42,834 bases of DNA, from NCBI RefSeq assembly GCF_004211145.1, contig NZ_SEBS01000029.1, positions 1 to 42,834 on the forward strand, given 5' to 3'. Each line of letters begins with the position of its first letter. Positions within the stretch are counted from its first letter, which is position 1. The translations under genes and the position numbers were made by a program. Below are positions 26,501-34,642 of the stretch, one piece after another. The notes beneath the pieces are model-generated. The model did no database searches, was not told the origin of the DNA, and worked only from the letters and a program-made list of their open reading frames with translations. This stretch comes from Flavobacterium sp. (GTDB lineage: Bacteria > Bacteroidota > Bacteroidia > Flavobacteriales > Flavobacteriaceae).

Positions 26501-29500
26501 GCGAATAAACCAAGTCGTCTGCGTCAATCCGGCAGGCGGGTCGTAAGTCGTGTTCGTAGCACCTGAAATTGGCGTCCAAGGTCCGGTTGCACTCGTCGTG
26601 CTGCTGTGCCAAGCGTAGGTAAGCGTACCGCCTGCGGCTGCTGCGGTTTGTGTCAAATTGTTTGGATCGCCCCCGACGCAAACGCTGTGGTCGGTTCCGA
26701 TCGATCCCGGAACGACCTGTCTTGCAACTCGAATCGTTATGGTAACCGGAGCTCCCGCGCAAGCACCTGAAGTTCCGCGAGGCGTGATCGTATAGGTAAC
26801 ACTTTGGAAAGTTGCCGCCGTGCTTGTATTGGTAAGTATATCGTTCAATATGAAAGGTGCGCCCGCCGCGGTAGCCGCCGACGTGTACGGGAATGTCAAC
26901 GAACTCGTCAAGGCTGCGTTCGCACTGCGCGTCACGGTGTAATACATGGTGTCGTCAGTAATGTTTCCATTTACGGTCACGTTGGCGCTCGTTCCGGAAC
27001 AGATAGTCGTGTTGTTTGCAGGACTTGCGATTATAGCGACTGGTCGTGGGCGAATCGTAAGTGTTATGATTTCAGGTGTGATCGCGCACAGAAACGCGTT
27101 GTTGCTCGAACGGTACACTCGAGGCGTGACCGCGATCGACGTCGTGACCGAAGCGTTCGTGTTGTTCGTAGCCGTCAAATTCGGGAAGTTGAACGCCGAA
27201 TAGATCGCGAAAGTCGTGTTGCCTAAAGGTCCGCCCGTTGCAGGGGAAATGTAAGCGGGATCGGCGGCCCATTGGAACCGCACGTACGACGTCCAGAAGT
27301 GAACCGTCGCTATCTCAGGATTGAAAACCGTTCCGCTGCAAACTATGTTGTTCGTGGTTGCGATATCATCGACTATGTCGAACGTAAAGTTGAAATTGTT
27401 TACGACTTCCACTGAAACGGATGATGTTGAAAGCACCGAACCGCAACTTCCACTCGTCACGATCAATTGGTAAAACGAGTTGTCCGCACCAAATGCCTGT
27501 GTCGGCGCCTGATAGCTTGCTCCCGTTGCTCCGGCTATGTTCGCCCAGGGTCCGGTCGCGGAATCGCTGGTCTGCCATTGGTAAGTATAAGTTCCGGTTC
27601 CACCCGTAGGTAAAGTCGTCATCGTGAACGCAGCAGGTTGAGAACCACCGCAAACCGTTTGGGAAGCGCCGATTACAGGCTGTGTCAACGGTGCGTAAAC
27701 GGTAACAGTTACATCGAACGAATTTTGGCATCCCGCAGGCGTGCGCGTCTCGATCGTAATTGTCGTAATCTGGGTCGTAGCTGTCGTATTTTGCACGTTC
27801 GTCGCGTTGATGACGGGAATCGTCGTGCTCCAGCCGGGACTTCCCGCGGCGATGTTGATGATGTTCGTCGTATTCGTGCGCGACCAACGATATTCGGTTC
27901 CCGCGACTACTGTCGATGGAACGGCCGTGATCGTCGCTAAATTTCCGCCATGGCAAATATTTTGGCTTACGGGAGTTGCCGTAATTCCAGTCGCAGGCAA
28001 TATGATCGTTTGAGTCGTGGCCGTCGAACTACATCCGTTCAGCGTGGCCGTAACCGTGAAAATCAAAGTTTGAGGCGAATTGGTCAAGTTGATCCAAGTG
28101 CCTGAAATCGTGGCGCCGCTTCCCGATAAAGGGCCGCTGATATTCGCCGAATTATCGCGCGTCCAACTCAAGACCGCCGTTCCGATGTTGCTGCTTATCG
28201 TAAGCGGCGTAATCGCGATGTTCGAGCAAACCGATGCTTGGGCAACCGTCACGGTAACGGTCGGTCGAGGATTCACAAGAACTGAAACCGTGACAGGCGT
28301 TCCCGGACATCCGGCCGATAAAGGCGTAATCGTAAACGTAGCCGTTTGCGCGGTCGTTGAAGTGTTTGTCATCGAGCCCGTAATGTCGCCCGATCCGTTG
28401 TCCAATCCCGTAAGGTTGGCATTTGGCGTGCGAACCCAGGTAAAAGTCGTTCCCGTGGGTTGTGTCGTAATGACGATCGGAACTATCGCAGCTCCCGAAC
28501 AAACGGTCTGCGTGGCCGGCAAAGCTGTCGCCGAACCCTGTGGATTGATCGTTACCGTTGCAGTCGTCGGCAATGAAACGCAACCGTATTCCGATTCGGT
28601 TGTAATCGTGAACGTAACGGTCTGCGGAACCAATGTCGTATTGACGAGCGTTCCGGTTATCGTGTCGCCGAACCCTTCATTAGGCAATCCCGTGACTTCG
28701 GTCAGTTTGTCGCGTGTCCAATGATATTGGATCGGGCCGAAAACCGAATTCGGATTGCTCAAAGTAATCGGGCCGATCGCCGTTCCGCTGCAAATAGTTT
28801 GTGCGATTGGCAAAGCGGCTGCGTCAGGAGTTGCACGCACGGTGAAAATTACCGTGAATGTCGTGCCGACGCAAGTCCCGTCGGTCGCCGTAACCGTGTA
28901 GGTCGCAGTTCCGTCGACGCCCGTCGTGTTGAGCAACGTTTGTGTGACCGACGACAAATTCGTGCCCGTCGTCGCGCCACTCACGCTTCCGATCGGTGAA
29001 ATCACAGGCGTTGGCCAAGAGTATGTGGTTCCCGCAGGAACGATGTTTCCGCCTCCGTTCGTCGGATTATAAAAAAATGTCGTGCCCGTACAAGCCGTTT
29101 GCAACGAGTTCTGTATAAAAGGTCGTGGATTTACGAGGACGTTTACGGTAAACGGAGTGCCCGAGCAACTTCCCGTAGTGCCCGAAGTCGGCGTTACGAG
29201 ATATGTCGCCGTCAGCGCAGTGTTCGTGTTATTCGTGAGTGTCTGTGAAATGATCGTTTGCGCGCTTGCCGCACTTCCGCCCGTCAAACCTGCAGGCATT
29301 GTGGGAGCATTCCATGAATATGTCGTGTTCGCGGGAATGATCGTGGCCGCCGTCGGAACACCGTTTACAGGTAAGACGCTGAACGAGTCGCCGCTGCAGA
29401 TCGTCGCCGATTGCGTCGGGATAAAAGGACGTTCGTTTACGATCAGTTCAGCCGATGCAGACGATACCGGCGCGCCACATTCATTTGTGACCAGCACGTG

Positions 29501-31408
29501 ATAATTCGTCGAACTGTCGGCCAAAGTCGTCGTCGAAAGATTTAAGGTCGCCGATGTCGCGCCTGAAATCGCACCGCCATCAACTAAAAGCGTCGCTCCG
29601 TTATACCATTGGTAATTCAAGTTCACGCCTGAAACTACGACGCCGAACGAAACCGCCGTTCCCGCGCAAACTGTTTGAGTGGCGACAGGTCCCGATGTGA
29701 TCGATGGCAACGCATTTACGACAAGCGTAGCCATGTTCGAATTTACGGTAGGGCAAGGGCCCGTGCCGTCGACCTCGCAATAGTAATTCGCTGAGGCATC
29801 GGCCAACGTGATATTGCTCAACGTGAGCGAATTCGTAAACGCTCCTGAAACGTTTGCCGAATTTACCAAGGGCGTGGAACCCTTATACCATCGATACCCC
29901 ATTACGGCGCCCGTGGTCGTTATGCTGAAGATTGCCGTGCCACCTTCGCAAACAATTTGCGGCGTAATCGGGTGGGCTGTTATAGTTGCACGTGGTGTTA
30001 CCGTGACTGATGCTGTGTTCGTAGTGGCGTTTCCGCAGAGTCCCGTAACGACACAATAATAAATATCATTCGTGGTTACATTACTTATGGTCAGGAATGA
30101 CGTGTTAGCGCCTGAAATATTCCCACCATTACTCAAAGCGCCCGCGCCGTTGAACCATTGATAGTTTAAAAGGGAGCCCACTGCGCTCACGGTGAAACCG
30201 GTGGTGCCGCCGGAACAGACCTGTTGTGATCCTATGAATGCCGTTAGGCTGGTAACAGGACTTACGATAACTGATTTCGTTGCCGTACATCCCGTCGTGC
30301 TCGTGAACCTGATTGTGGCGAATCCACCGAACAATCCAGTGATTACGCCGCTAGGCGACACCAAGGCGAATCCCGGAGTATCGCTGCTCCAGGTTCCCGA
30401 TGTACTGGATGTTGCAGTTATAGTCGATCCGACGCAAACCGACGAAGGTCCGCCAAGAACAGGCGTGTCTATCGTAAAGTTGGCTTCGGCGTAATTTCCG
30501 CCCAATGTGACGCGTATCGGTCCCGATGTCGCGCCTGCGGGAATGGTCACGGTCATCGATGTCGCTGTGGCTGAAACGACCGTGGCAGGAATTCCATTGA
30601 ACGTAACGGTTGCTCCTGTGAAATTTGTTCCGGTTAGGATTATGTTGTTTCCAATGCAACCGCTTGTAGGGTTGACTAATGAGATTGTTGGTTTTATATA
30701 CGTTATTGTTATTCGGCCGGTTCCGCCATCACCGCCGATCCGCGAAGTAGTTCCAAAGAAAGAATAAGCTTCGCCTCCGCCGCCGCCGCCGCCGGGAGCT
30801 CCGCCCGGAAGGCCGTTTACATTAGCCTGTCCTGGACCGCCGCCACCACCACTGGATGCAGTTCCTCCGTTTCCTCCAGTTCCACCTCCGCCCGCAGTTC
30901 CGTTTCCACCCGCAGTATTTGTCGTTCCACCCGACGCACTTCCACCTATTCCACCCGCGCCACCATTACGTGTCCCACCTGCGCCGCCAAATCCAATCAT
31001 GGTAGTAGCGGGAAATGGTAGGGTAATTTGTGACGCGGTACCTGACGCCGATGTAGCCACTTGGGTCGCCACACCGCCAATACCAGTCGTGAAGGCTAGA
31101 AACTGAAGCGGCGTAACCGCTACATTGTTTCGCGTTGCGTAACCACCAGCACCACCTCCGGAACCAGCGTCATTGTTAGTGTTTGATGCGCCTCCGGAAC
31201 CTCCGCCGCCCCAAACCTGTACACTTATTTGAGTGACGCCAACTGGCACTTGCCAATTCCCGGAACCAGGAGGTAATGTGCTCACTGTAGCCTGCGAAAA
31301 TATCGGTGAGGAAAAAAATAAACCGAGAATCAAAAACGAAATGGTTTTCAGTCCGTTTAAGAAATTTATTTTTCCTAATTTATTTGAAATCAAGTAATTG
31401 TATTTCAT
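23570..31408 (-). CDS. Giant T9SS-secreted adhesin-like protein (Gly-rich, IPT and Ig-like repeats)
   Basis: 2612-aa exported protein. The signal peptide is long (1 to about 38, hydrophobic core TISFLILGLFFSSPIF). About 68-240 is very Gly-rich, with G/N/T/A runs that form a beta-type low-complexity domain. About 240-312 is an IPT/TIG domain (PTSGCIGNNIILTGTNF). From about 315 to 1550 there are many Ig/PKD-like repeats of 70-100 aa with cysteine pairs (ICSG near each start). About 1556-2039 holds five better conserved tandem repeats of roughly 95 aa (NQTICSG, YQWQ, YDPP, TTYYRRV). About 2040-2612 is the module shared with the 1441-aa protein and ends in a T9SS type A signal (IEIFDISGKRI, SQGIYIAKVKLANG). 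It has its own promoter and terminator. It is likely a surface filament or adhesin; the ligand is unknown and no enzyme motif is seen. Confidence 0.92.
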   Translation of the reverse strand: MKYNYLISNKLGKINFLNGLKTISFLILGLFFSSPIFSQATVSTLPPGSGNWQVPVGVTQISVQVWGGGGSGGASNTNNDAGSGGGAGGYATRNNVAVTPLQFLAFTTGIGGVATQVATSASGTASQITLPFPATTMIGFGGAGGTRNGGAGGIGGSASGGTTNTAGGNGTAGGGGTGGNGGTASSGGGGGPGQANVNGLPGGAPGGGGGGGEAYSFFGTTSRIGGDGGTGRITITYIKPTISLVNPTSGCIGNNIILTGTNFTGATVTFNGIPATVVSATATSMTVTIPAGATSGPIRVTLGGNYAEANFTIDTPVLGGPSSVCVGSTITATSSTSGTWSSDTPGFALVSPSGVITGLFGGFATIRFTSTTGCTATKSVIVSPVTSLTAFIGSQQVCSGGTTGFTVSAVGSLLNYQWFNGAGALSNGGNISGANTSFLTISNVTTNDIYYCVVTGLCGNATTNTASVTVTPRATITAHPITPQIVCEGGTAIFSITTTGAVMGYRWYKGSTPLVNSANVSGAFTNSLTLSNITLADASANYYCEVDGTGPCPTVNSNMATLVVNALPSITSGPVATQTVCAGTAVSFGVVVSGVNLNYQWYNGATLLVDGGAISGATSATLNLSTTTLADSSTNYHVLVTNECGAPVSSASAELIVNERPFIPTQSATICSGDSFSVLPVNGVPTAATIIPANTTYSWNAPTMPAGLTGGSAASAQTIISQTLTNNTNTALTATYLVTPTSGTTGSCSGTPFTVNVLVNPRPFIQNSLQTACTGTTFFYNPTNGGGNIVPAGTTYSWPTPVISPIGSVSGATTGTNLSSVTQTLLNTTGVDGTATYTVTATDGTCVGTTFTVIFTVRATPDAAALPIAQTICSGTAIGPITLSNPNSVFGPIQYHWTRDKLTEVTGLPNEGFGDTITGTLVNTTLVPQTVTFTITTESEYGCVSLPTTATVTINPQGSATALPATQTVCSGAAIVPIVITTQPTGTTFTWVRTPNANLTGLDNGSGDITGSMTNTSTTAQTATFTITPLSAGCPGTPVTVSVLVNPRPTVTVTVAQASVCSNIAITPLTISSNIGTAVLSWTRDNSANISGPLSGSGATISGTWINLTNSPQTLIFTVTATLNGCSSTATTQTIILPATGITATPVSQNICHGGNLATITAVPSTVVAGTEYRWSRTNTTNIINIAAGSPGWSTTIPVINATNVQNTTATTQITTITIETRTPAGCQNSFDVTVTVYAPLTQPVIGASQTVCGGSQPAAFTMTTLPTGGTGTYTYQWQTSDSATGPWANIAGATGASYQAPTQAFGADNSFYQLIVTSGSCGSVLSTSSVSVEVVNNFNFTFDIVDDIATTNNIVCSGTVFNPEIATVHFWTSYVRFQWAADPAYISPATGGPLGNTTFAIYSAFNFPNLTATNNTNASVTTSIAVTPRVYRSSNNAFLCAITPEIITLTIRPRPVAIIASPANNTTICSGTSANVTVNGNITDDTMYYTVTRSANAALTSSLTFPYTSAATAAGAPFILNDILTNTSTAATFQSVTYTITPRGTSGACAGAPVTITIRVARQVVPGSIGTDHSVCVGGDPNNLTQTAAAAGGTLTYAWHSSTTSATGPWTPISGATNTTYDPPAGLTQTTWFIRETISTVNGTACNAFSNAVMVSVNQINPGTVSGNQTICSGSTPSAFTIGTAATGTGTITYLWQFNTIGCGSATWTNAPGVNNLATYAPGVLTQTTYFRRVTTPNGASACADTGICITVTVNQVNPGTVGIDQVLCGNNPSVFTEATAATGDGVLTYQWQRNTVSCDPSSPWANIGGATSSFYDPPIIANTTYYRRVVTSTLNGVSCSAYSNCVTATLNAVSAGQIGPNRTVCMGGDPTAIGFTTAATGTGLTYQWQSSTAAAGPYANILGATTDSYDPPAGAIQTLYYQCVVTGTVNSSPCTVTTTPATVFVNQIFAATIAGNQNLCAGEDPSALTMTIAATGSGSISYQWQSAPSATGPWTNIATGTSYDPPVLGQTTYFQLVATSLFNGENCSNSSNIVIVNQNGKSWNGSASTDWNNASNWTPAGVPTSAHCVVIPDVTNDPIISGTNFVAHALNLTVLNGGNLHVNPNNSIEVTNFVNVNTGGIFFIANDASLVQIDNVPNTGIVTIQRITPPVYRYDYTYWNSPVTLASNYTLGNLSALTQPDKFYSWNPSISGGNGNWNQESVATIMNPAKGYIVRAPNTHSTSPAITAPYTATFTGTPNNGDFQSPISKGSLAPAVVFDKLNLIGNPYPSAIDADLFLNHPANAAILDGTMYFWTHHSPPSAAYPNPFYGNFQSNYTASDYATYTSAMGGTATVPSGYGGAPPSGYVASGQSFFIKATAAGNAVFNNGMRVTGLNNVFFRQANPFTNATPALERHRVWLNLANDQGAFSQILVGYAEGATNGKDRLYDGDTFASNAVTFYSLIDETRLTVQGRALPFEVADMVPLGYKATIAASFTIGIDHLDGLFEGQNIYLEDKVLNVIHDLKVAPYVFNSAIGTFNDRFLLRYTTQQLGVGDHDLSTLTAFISEGKLFAQSPETIESIEIFDISGKRIVTFSPDSNLFEEPFPYSQGIYIAKVKLANGSTADVKLAN

Positions 31409-31431
31409 GTCATTGCAATTTAATCAAGCTA

Positions 31432-31439
31432 CAAATTTA
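31432..31439 (-). promoter_or_regulatory. -7 promoter box for the 2612-aa gene
   Basis: The minus strand reads TAAATTTG (full match to TAnnTTTG), 23 nt before the ATG at 31408. No TTG at the usual -33 distance. Confidence 0.55.
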
Positions 31440-31713
31440 CCTAGCGGTGTGTATTTATGTTCTTTTTATGGATGACGAGCACCAATAATCGACAAAATGC
31501 GAATTTTCAGGATTCGTTTGCGTTTTGTCGTCGTAAACTGCACGTTTACAGGCGATGCCAAAATATCAATCGATGTAGTTCATCGAAGATTTTAGCACAT
31601 TTTTAAAAGCTTTCGTTTTTGGAATTCAGGATGAAGTGGCTTTCCTGATTTTGTCGGATGTAAAATAACGAAACAAAATTCGTAATATAAATCCCCATTT
31701 TTAGGGATTTTTC
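31440..31713. other. Divergent intergenic region with hairpins
   Basis: This is the central part of the 330-bp gap between the giant adhesin (minus) and the TPR gene (plus). No open frame is supported. It holds an imperfect hairpin with arms 31490-31503 and 31517-31530 (14 bp, two G-T pairs), a small hairpin GTAAAC/GTTTAC at 31533-31549, and AATCCC/GGGATT at 31690-31709 followed by T-rich sequence just before the TPR promoter. A divergent regulatory region or a small RNA is possible. Confidence 0.45.
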
Positions 31714-31721
31714 TATTTTTG
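31714..31721 (+). promoter_or_regulatory. -7 promoter box for the TPR gene
   Basis: TATTTTTG, a full match to TAnnTTTG, 17 nt before the ATG at 31739. No clear -33 TTG. The leader would be about 10 nt. Confidence 0.55.
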
Positions 31722-31738
31722 GAACTAATCTCCGCGAC

Positions 31739-32395
31739 ATGTCGAAACGCTTGATTCTCTTATTGCTGATTTTTACATCGTTGGCCTTTTCACAGTCTGA
31801 CGAAAAAAAAGCGGAACAGTTTTTCGAACAGAAGAAATACTCCGAGGCAAAGGCGATTTATCTTGAAATCTATTCCCGACAACCGTCAAATGCGAACGTC
31901 GTCGAACATCTTGGTGATTTGAGTGCGATCGGAAAAAAATGGCAAACCGCCTCGCATTACTACAACAAACTCGTTGCGCTAAACCCTAATGATCCTGAAG
32001 CGCATTACAAATTCGGCGGCGCGATGGCGATGGACGCTGCCCAGACCAACAAATTGCGCGCACTCACGATGATTTCTAACATCGAGGCTTCGTTTGAAAA
32101 AGCGATCAGGCTCGATCCGAAACATATAAATGCACGTTGGGCGCTCATTGAATTCTATCTGCAACTTCCGGGAATTTTCGGCGGCAGCGAATCGAAAGCC
32201 GCGCAATACGCCAACGAACTCGCCAAACTTTCGCCCGTAGATCATTACCTTGCGAAAGCCCGAATCGACGAATATTTCGAACGGTACGAAAAGGCCGAGA
32301 AGAATTATGTGAAGGCACACGAGATCGGCCAGTCGGAAACCACGAAACGAAAACTCGCGTCGATACGTATCAAACTCAAAAACGCAAGTTCCTAA
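31739..32395 (+). CDS. Secreted TPR-repeat protein
   Basis: 218-aa protein with a Sec signal peptide (about 1-18, LILLLLIFTSLAFS), so periplasmic or envelope-bound. Three to four tetratricopeptide units follow: AEQFFEQKKYSEAKAIYLEI (about 25-44), WQTASHYYNKLVALNPNDPEA, EASFEKAIRLDPKHINARWA and YLAKARIDEYFERYEKAEKN. TPR units mediate protein-protein contacts; the partner cannot be told. It lies upstream of mpl with a 62-bp gap holding a leader repeat and may be co-transcribed with it. Confidence 0.85.
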   Translation: MSKRLILLLLIFTSLAFSQSDEKKAEQFFEQKKYSEAKAIYLEIYSRQPSNANVVEHLGDLSAIGKKWQTASHYYNKLVALNPNDPEAHYKFGGAMAMDAAQTNKLRALTMISNIEASFEKAIRLDPKHINARWALIEFYLQLPGIFGGSESKAAQYANELAKLSPVDHYLAKARIDEYFERYEKAEKNYVKAHEIGQSETTKRKLASIRIKLKNASS

Positions 32396-32413
32396 CACAA
32401 GCATCCAACGGAA

Positions 32414-32456
32414 GGCAAGCACTCAAATCAACGAATCAACAAATCAACAAATCAAC
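32414..32456 (+). repeat. Interspersed leader repeat, copy 4 (touching mpl start)
   Basis: A diverged, shorter copy: GGCAAGCACTCAAATCAACG followed by AAATCAAC words, ending one base before the mpl ATG. The block order (GCAAG, ACTCAAAT, then the A/C-rich tail) matches copies 1-3, and the ending CAACAATGA also matches the adk start. Confidence 0.6.
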
Positions 32457-32457
32457 A

Positions 32458-33816
32458 ATGAAAACCCACTTCATCGCCATCGGCGGCTCAGCCATGCACA
32501 ATCTCGCTCTCGCGCTTCATTCAAAAGGATATCAGGTCACGGGAAGCGACGACGCGATTTTCGAACCGTCGCGCACGCGATTGGAAAAGAAAGGTTTGTT
32601 GCCAAGTGAAATGGGTTGGTTTCCTGAAAAGATCACGGCCGACATCGAAGCGGTAATCCTCGGAATGCACGCAAAATCCGATAATCCCGAATTGCTCAAA
32701 GCCGAAGAACTCGGACTCAAAATCTATTCATACCCTGAATTCCTATACGAACAATCGAAACACAAGACCCGCGTCGTCATTGGTGGATCGCACGGGAAAA
32801 CCACGATCACCTCGATGATTTTGCACGTGATGCATTACCACGACATCAACGTCGACTATATGGTAGGTGCGCAATTAGAAGGTTTCGACACGATGGTGCA
32901 TTTGACTGAGGACAATGATTTCATCGTTTTGGAAGGCGACGAGTACTTGTCGTCCCCGAGTGATCTGCGTCCGAAATTCCATTTATATAATCCGAACATC
33001 GCATTGATTTCAGGCATCGCATGGGATCATATAAACGTGTTTCCGACGTATGAGAATTACGTCGAACAATTCGAGATCTTCATCCAAAAAATCACCAACG
33101 GCGGCATGCTCGTGTACAACGCCGACGATTCTGAAGTGAAACGCGTAGCCGAAGCGGCAACCAATCCGATCCGGAAAGTCGCCTACTCAACTCCCGAGTA
33201 CACGGTCGAAAAAGGAAGGACGCTTCTCGAAACGCCTGAAGGCCCGATGCCGATCGAAGTTTTCGGGCGCCACAACCTGAACAATCTCGCGGGAGCGAAA
33301 TGGATCTGCCAGGCTATGGGCGTCGACGAAGCCGATTTTTACGAAGCGATCGCAACGTTCAAAGGCGCGTCGAAACGTCTCGAGAAAATCGCCGAGAACG
33401 AAAAAAACGTCGCCTACAAAGACTTCGCGCATTCACCGAGTAAAGTCGCGGCAACTACCAAAGCGGTCAAGGAACAATATCCCGATCGCAAACTGGTCGC
33501 GTGTCTGGAACTCCATACGTATAGTTCGTTGAATCCCGAATTCCTCAAGGAATATGAAGGCGCGCTCGATGCCGCCGACGTTGCCGTTGTTTTCTATTCG
33601 CCTGAAGCCGTGAAGATCAAGCGCCTCGAGGAAATTTCGTCAGCGCAGATTGCAACCGCATTCAATCGCGAGGACCTGATAATTTACACGAATCCCGATG
33701 CGTTCAAGGAATATCTGTTCCACTTGAAATTCGATACTGAAGGAATCGCGTTGTTGCTCATGAGTTCGGGGAATTACGGCGGTTTGAATTTCGATGAGAT
33801 CAAGACGTTGATTTGA
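32458..33816 (+). CDS. mpl: UDP-N-acetylmuramate:tripeptide ligase (murein recycling)
   Basis: 452-aa Mur-ligase family enzyme. Mpl attaches recovered L-Ala-gamma-D-Glu-meso-DAP to UDP-MurNAc, reusing cell-wall peptides in the cytosol. The N-terminal Rossmann-type domain has IGGSAMHNLA. The ATP loop GGSHGKTT is at 109-116. VLEGDEYLSS and WDHINVFPTYENY are the Mur central-domain motifs, FGRHNLNNLAGA marks the domain junction, and KDFAHSPSKVAAT and ELHTYSSLN lie in the C-terminal domain, the latter typical of Mpl rather than MurC. The start codon directly follows the A/C-rich repeat tail. The gene of unknown function behind it is 9 bp away, so they are likely one unit. Confidence 0.9.
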   Translation: MKTHFIAIGGSAMHNLALALHSKGYQVTGSDDAIFEPSRTRLEKKGLLPSEMGWFPEKITADIEAVILGMHAKSDNPELLKAEELGLKIYSYPEFLYEQSKHKTRVVIGGSHGKTTITSMILHVMHYHDINVDYMVGAQLEGFDTMVHLTEDNDFIVLEGDEYLSSPSDLRPKFHLYNPNIALISGIAWDHINVFPTYENYVEQFEIFIQKITNGGMLVYNADDSEVKRVAEAATNPIRKVAYSTPEYTVEKGRTLLETPEGPMPIEVFGRHNLNNLAGAKWICQAMGVDEADFYEAIATFKGASKRLEKIAENEKNVAYKDFAHSPSKVAATTKAVKEQYPDRKLVACLELHTYSSLNPEFLKEYEGALDAADVAVVFYSPEAVKIKRLEEISSAQIATAFNREDLIIYTNPDAFKEYLFHLKFDTEGIALLLMSSGNYGGLNFDEIKTLI

Positions 33817-33825
33817 TTTCTGGGC

Positions 33826-34530
33826 ATGAACGAAACAGATAAGGCGTTTTTCGAAAACTCTGAAGAACTCATCAACTGGACGTATCCGGGCGCGACTTTG
33901 TATTATAAGGATTGCGATCTGACCGACAAAGTTCGGAGTCAATTCACCGTCGGGAAAATCCTCAGGAACGGGTACATGCTCGACGTGAGCAGTCGCGGCG
34001 GCGGTTTGAAGTTCAATACGCGCTTTTTGATCGCGTCGTCCAAAGCCGCAAAACTTTACGAAGTCAATCCCGACAATACCAAATACGGGCATTGTTGCCT
34101 CAACATCGACAGTTATCTGAAAGTGCTCGACGTGTATGAATTGAACGGAAAAACGCAGATCTTCCTGTTGCACATTCCCGCGAAAGGCGTCGATTTTTTC
34201 CGACGGACAACCACGAATCTCGACACCCAAATCATCGCCAAAGCACGCGAAGGTTTTGAGAACAAGATTGGCTTGGAACCCATTCCCGAACTACTTGAGA
34301 AATTTTGGGTCGATCGCGTGAATTTTCCCGTCGGAATGGATGGTTACGACCGTTTTTATCCGATGTCGGAAATCTCCAAATTGCCCGGAGTGATTGGCGA
34401 AACGTATCGCGGAGTACGAAGTCTGATCAAGGATTCGTCAGGTCTCAATACGCCCGAACCGAATTTCAATTTCATCGGTGAAGAACCGAAACGCAACGGT
34501 TTCTGGAAAAGCCTGTTCGGTAAAAAGTAG
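33826..34530 (+). CDS. Conserved-looking hypothetical protein downstream of mpl
   Basis: 234-aa soluble protein that I do not recognise. There is no signal peptide or membrane segment. It is mixed alpha/beta; visible stretches are ATLYYKDCDLTDKVRSQFTV, RGGGLKFNTRFLIASSKAAK, KYGHCCLNIDSYLKVLDVYE and VDRVNFPVGMDGYDRFYPMS. The C-terminal about 40 residues look flexible (ETYRGVRSL to NGFWKSLFGKK). It starts 9 bp after mpl and is probably translated from the same mRNA, but it carries no motif linking it to the cell wall. The coding call is safe from the length and from codon use like its neighbours. Confidence 0.75.
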   Translation: MNETDKAFFENSEELINWTYPGATLYYKDCDLTDKVRSQFTVGKILRNGYMLDVSSRGGGLKFNTRFLIASSKAAKLYEVNPDNTKYGHCCLNIDSYLKVLDVYELNGKTQIFLLHIPAKGVDFFRRTTTNLDTQIIAKAREGFENKIGLEPIPELLEKFWVDRVNFPVGMDGYDRFYPMSEISKLPGVIGETYRGVRSLIKDSSGLNTPEPNFNFIGEEPKRNGFWKSLFGKK

Positions 34531-34558
34531 CGAAAAAGCACTCGATCACGCCTATTCA

Positions 34559-34606
34559 AAATTGTCAATTGTCAGTTATCAATTATCAATTATCAATTAT
34601 CAATTG
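34559..34606 (+). repeat. ATCAATT tandem-word repeat
   Basis: The 7-nt word ATCAATT (and TGTCAATT variants) repeats about six times. The same words fill 35254-35299. It is non-coding and lies between two genes on the same strand. Confidence 0.85.
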
Positions 34607-34642
34607 GAGATTCCGATCCATATCTAAAACAACACATCCAAA

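Noticed and set aside
28080..28724. Long plus-strand open frame (214 codons) rich in Val, Thr and Ala
   Set aside because: It lies fully opposite the giant T9SS gene, whose Thr/Val-rich repeats keep the complementary frame open. It has no start context and no recognisable domain.
30770..30990. CCGCCGCC-rich stretch as a GC-rich regulatory or mobile island
   Set aside because: It is the complement of glycine codons in the Gly-rich domain of the 2612-aa protein.
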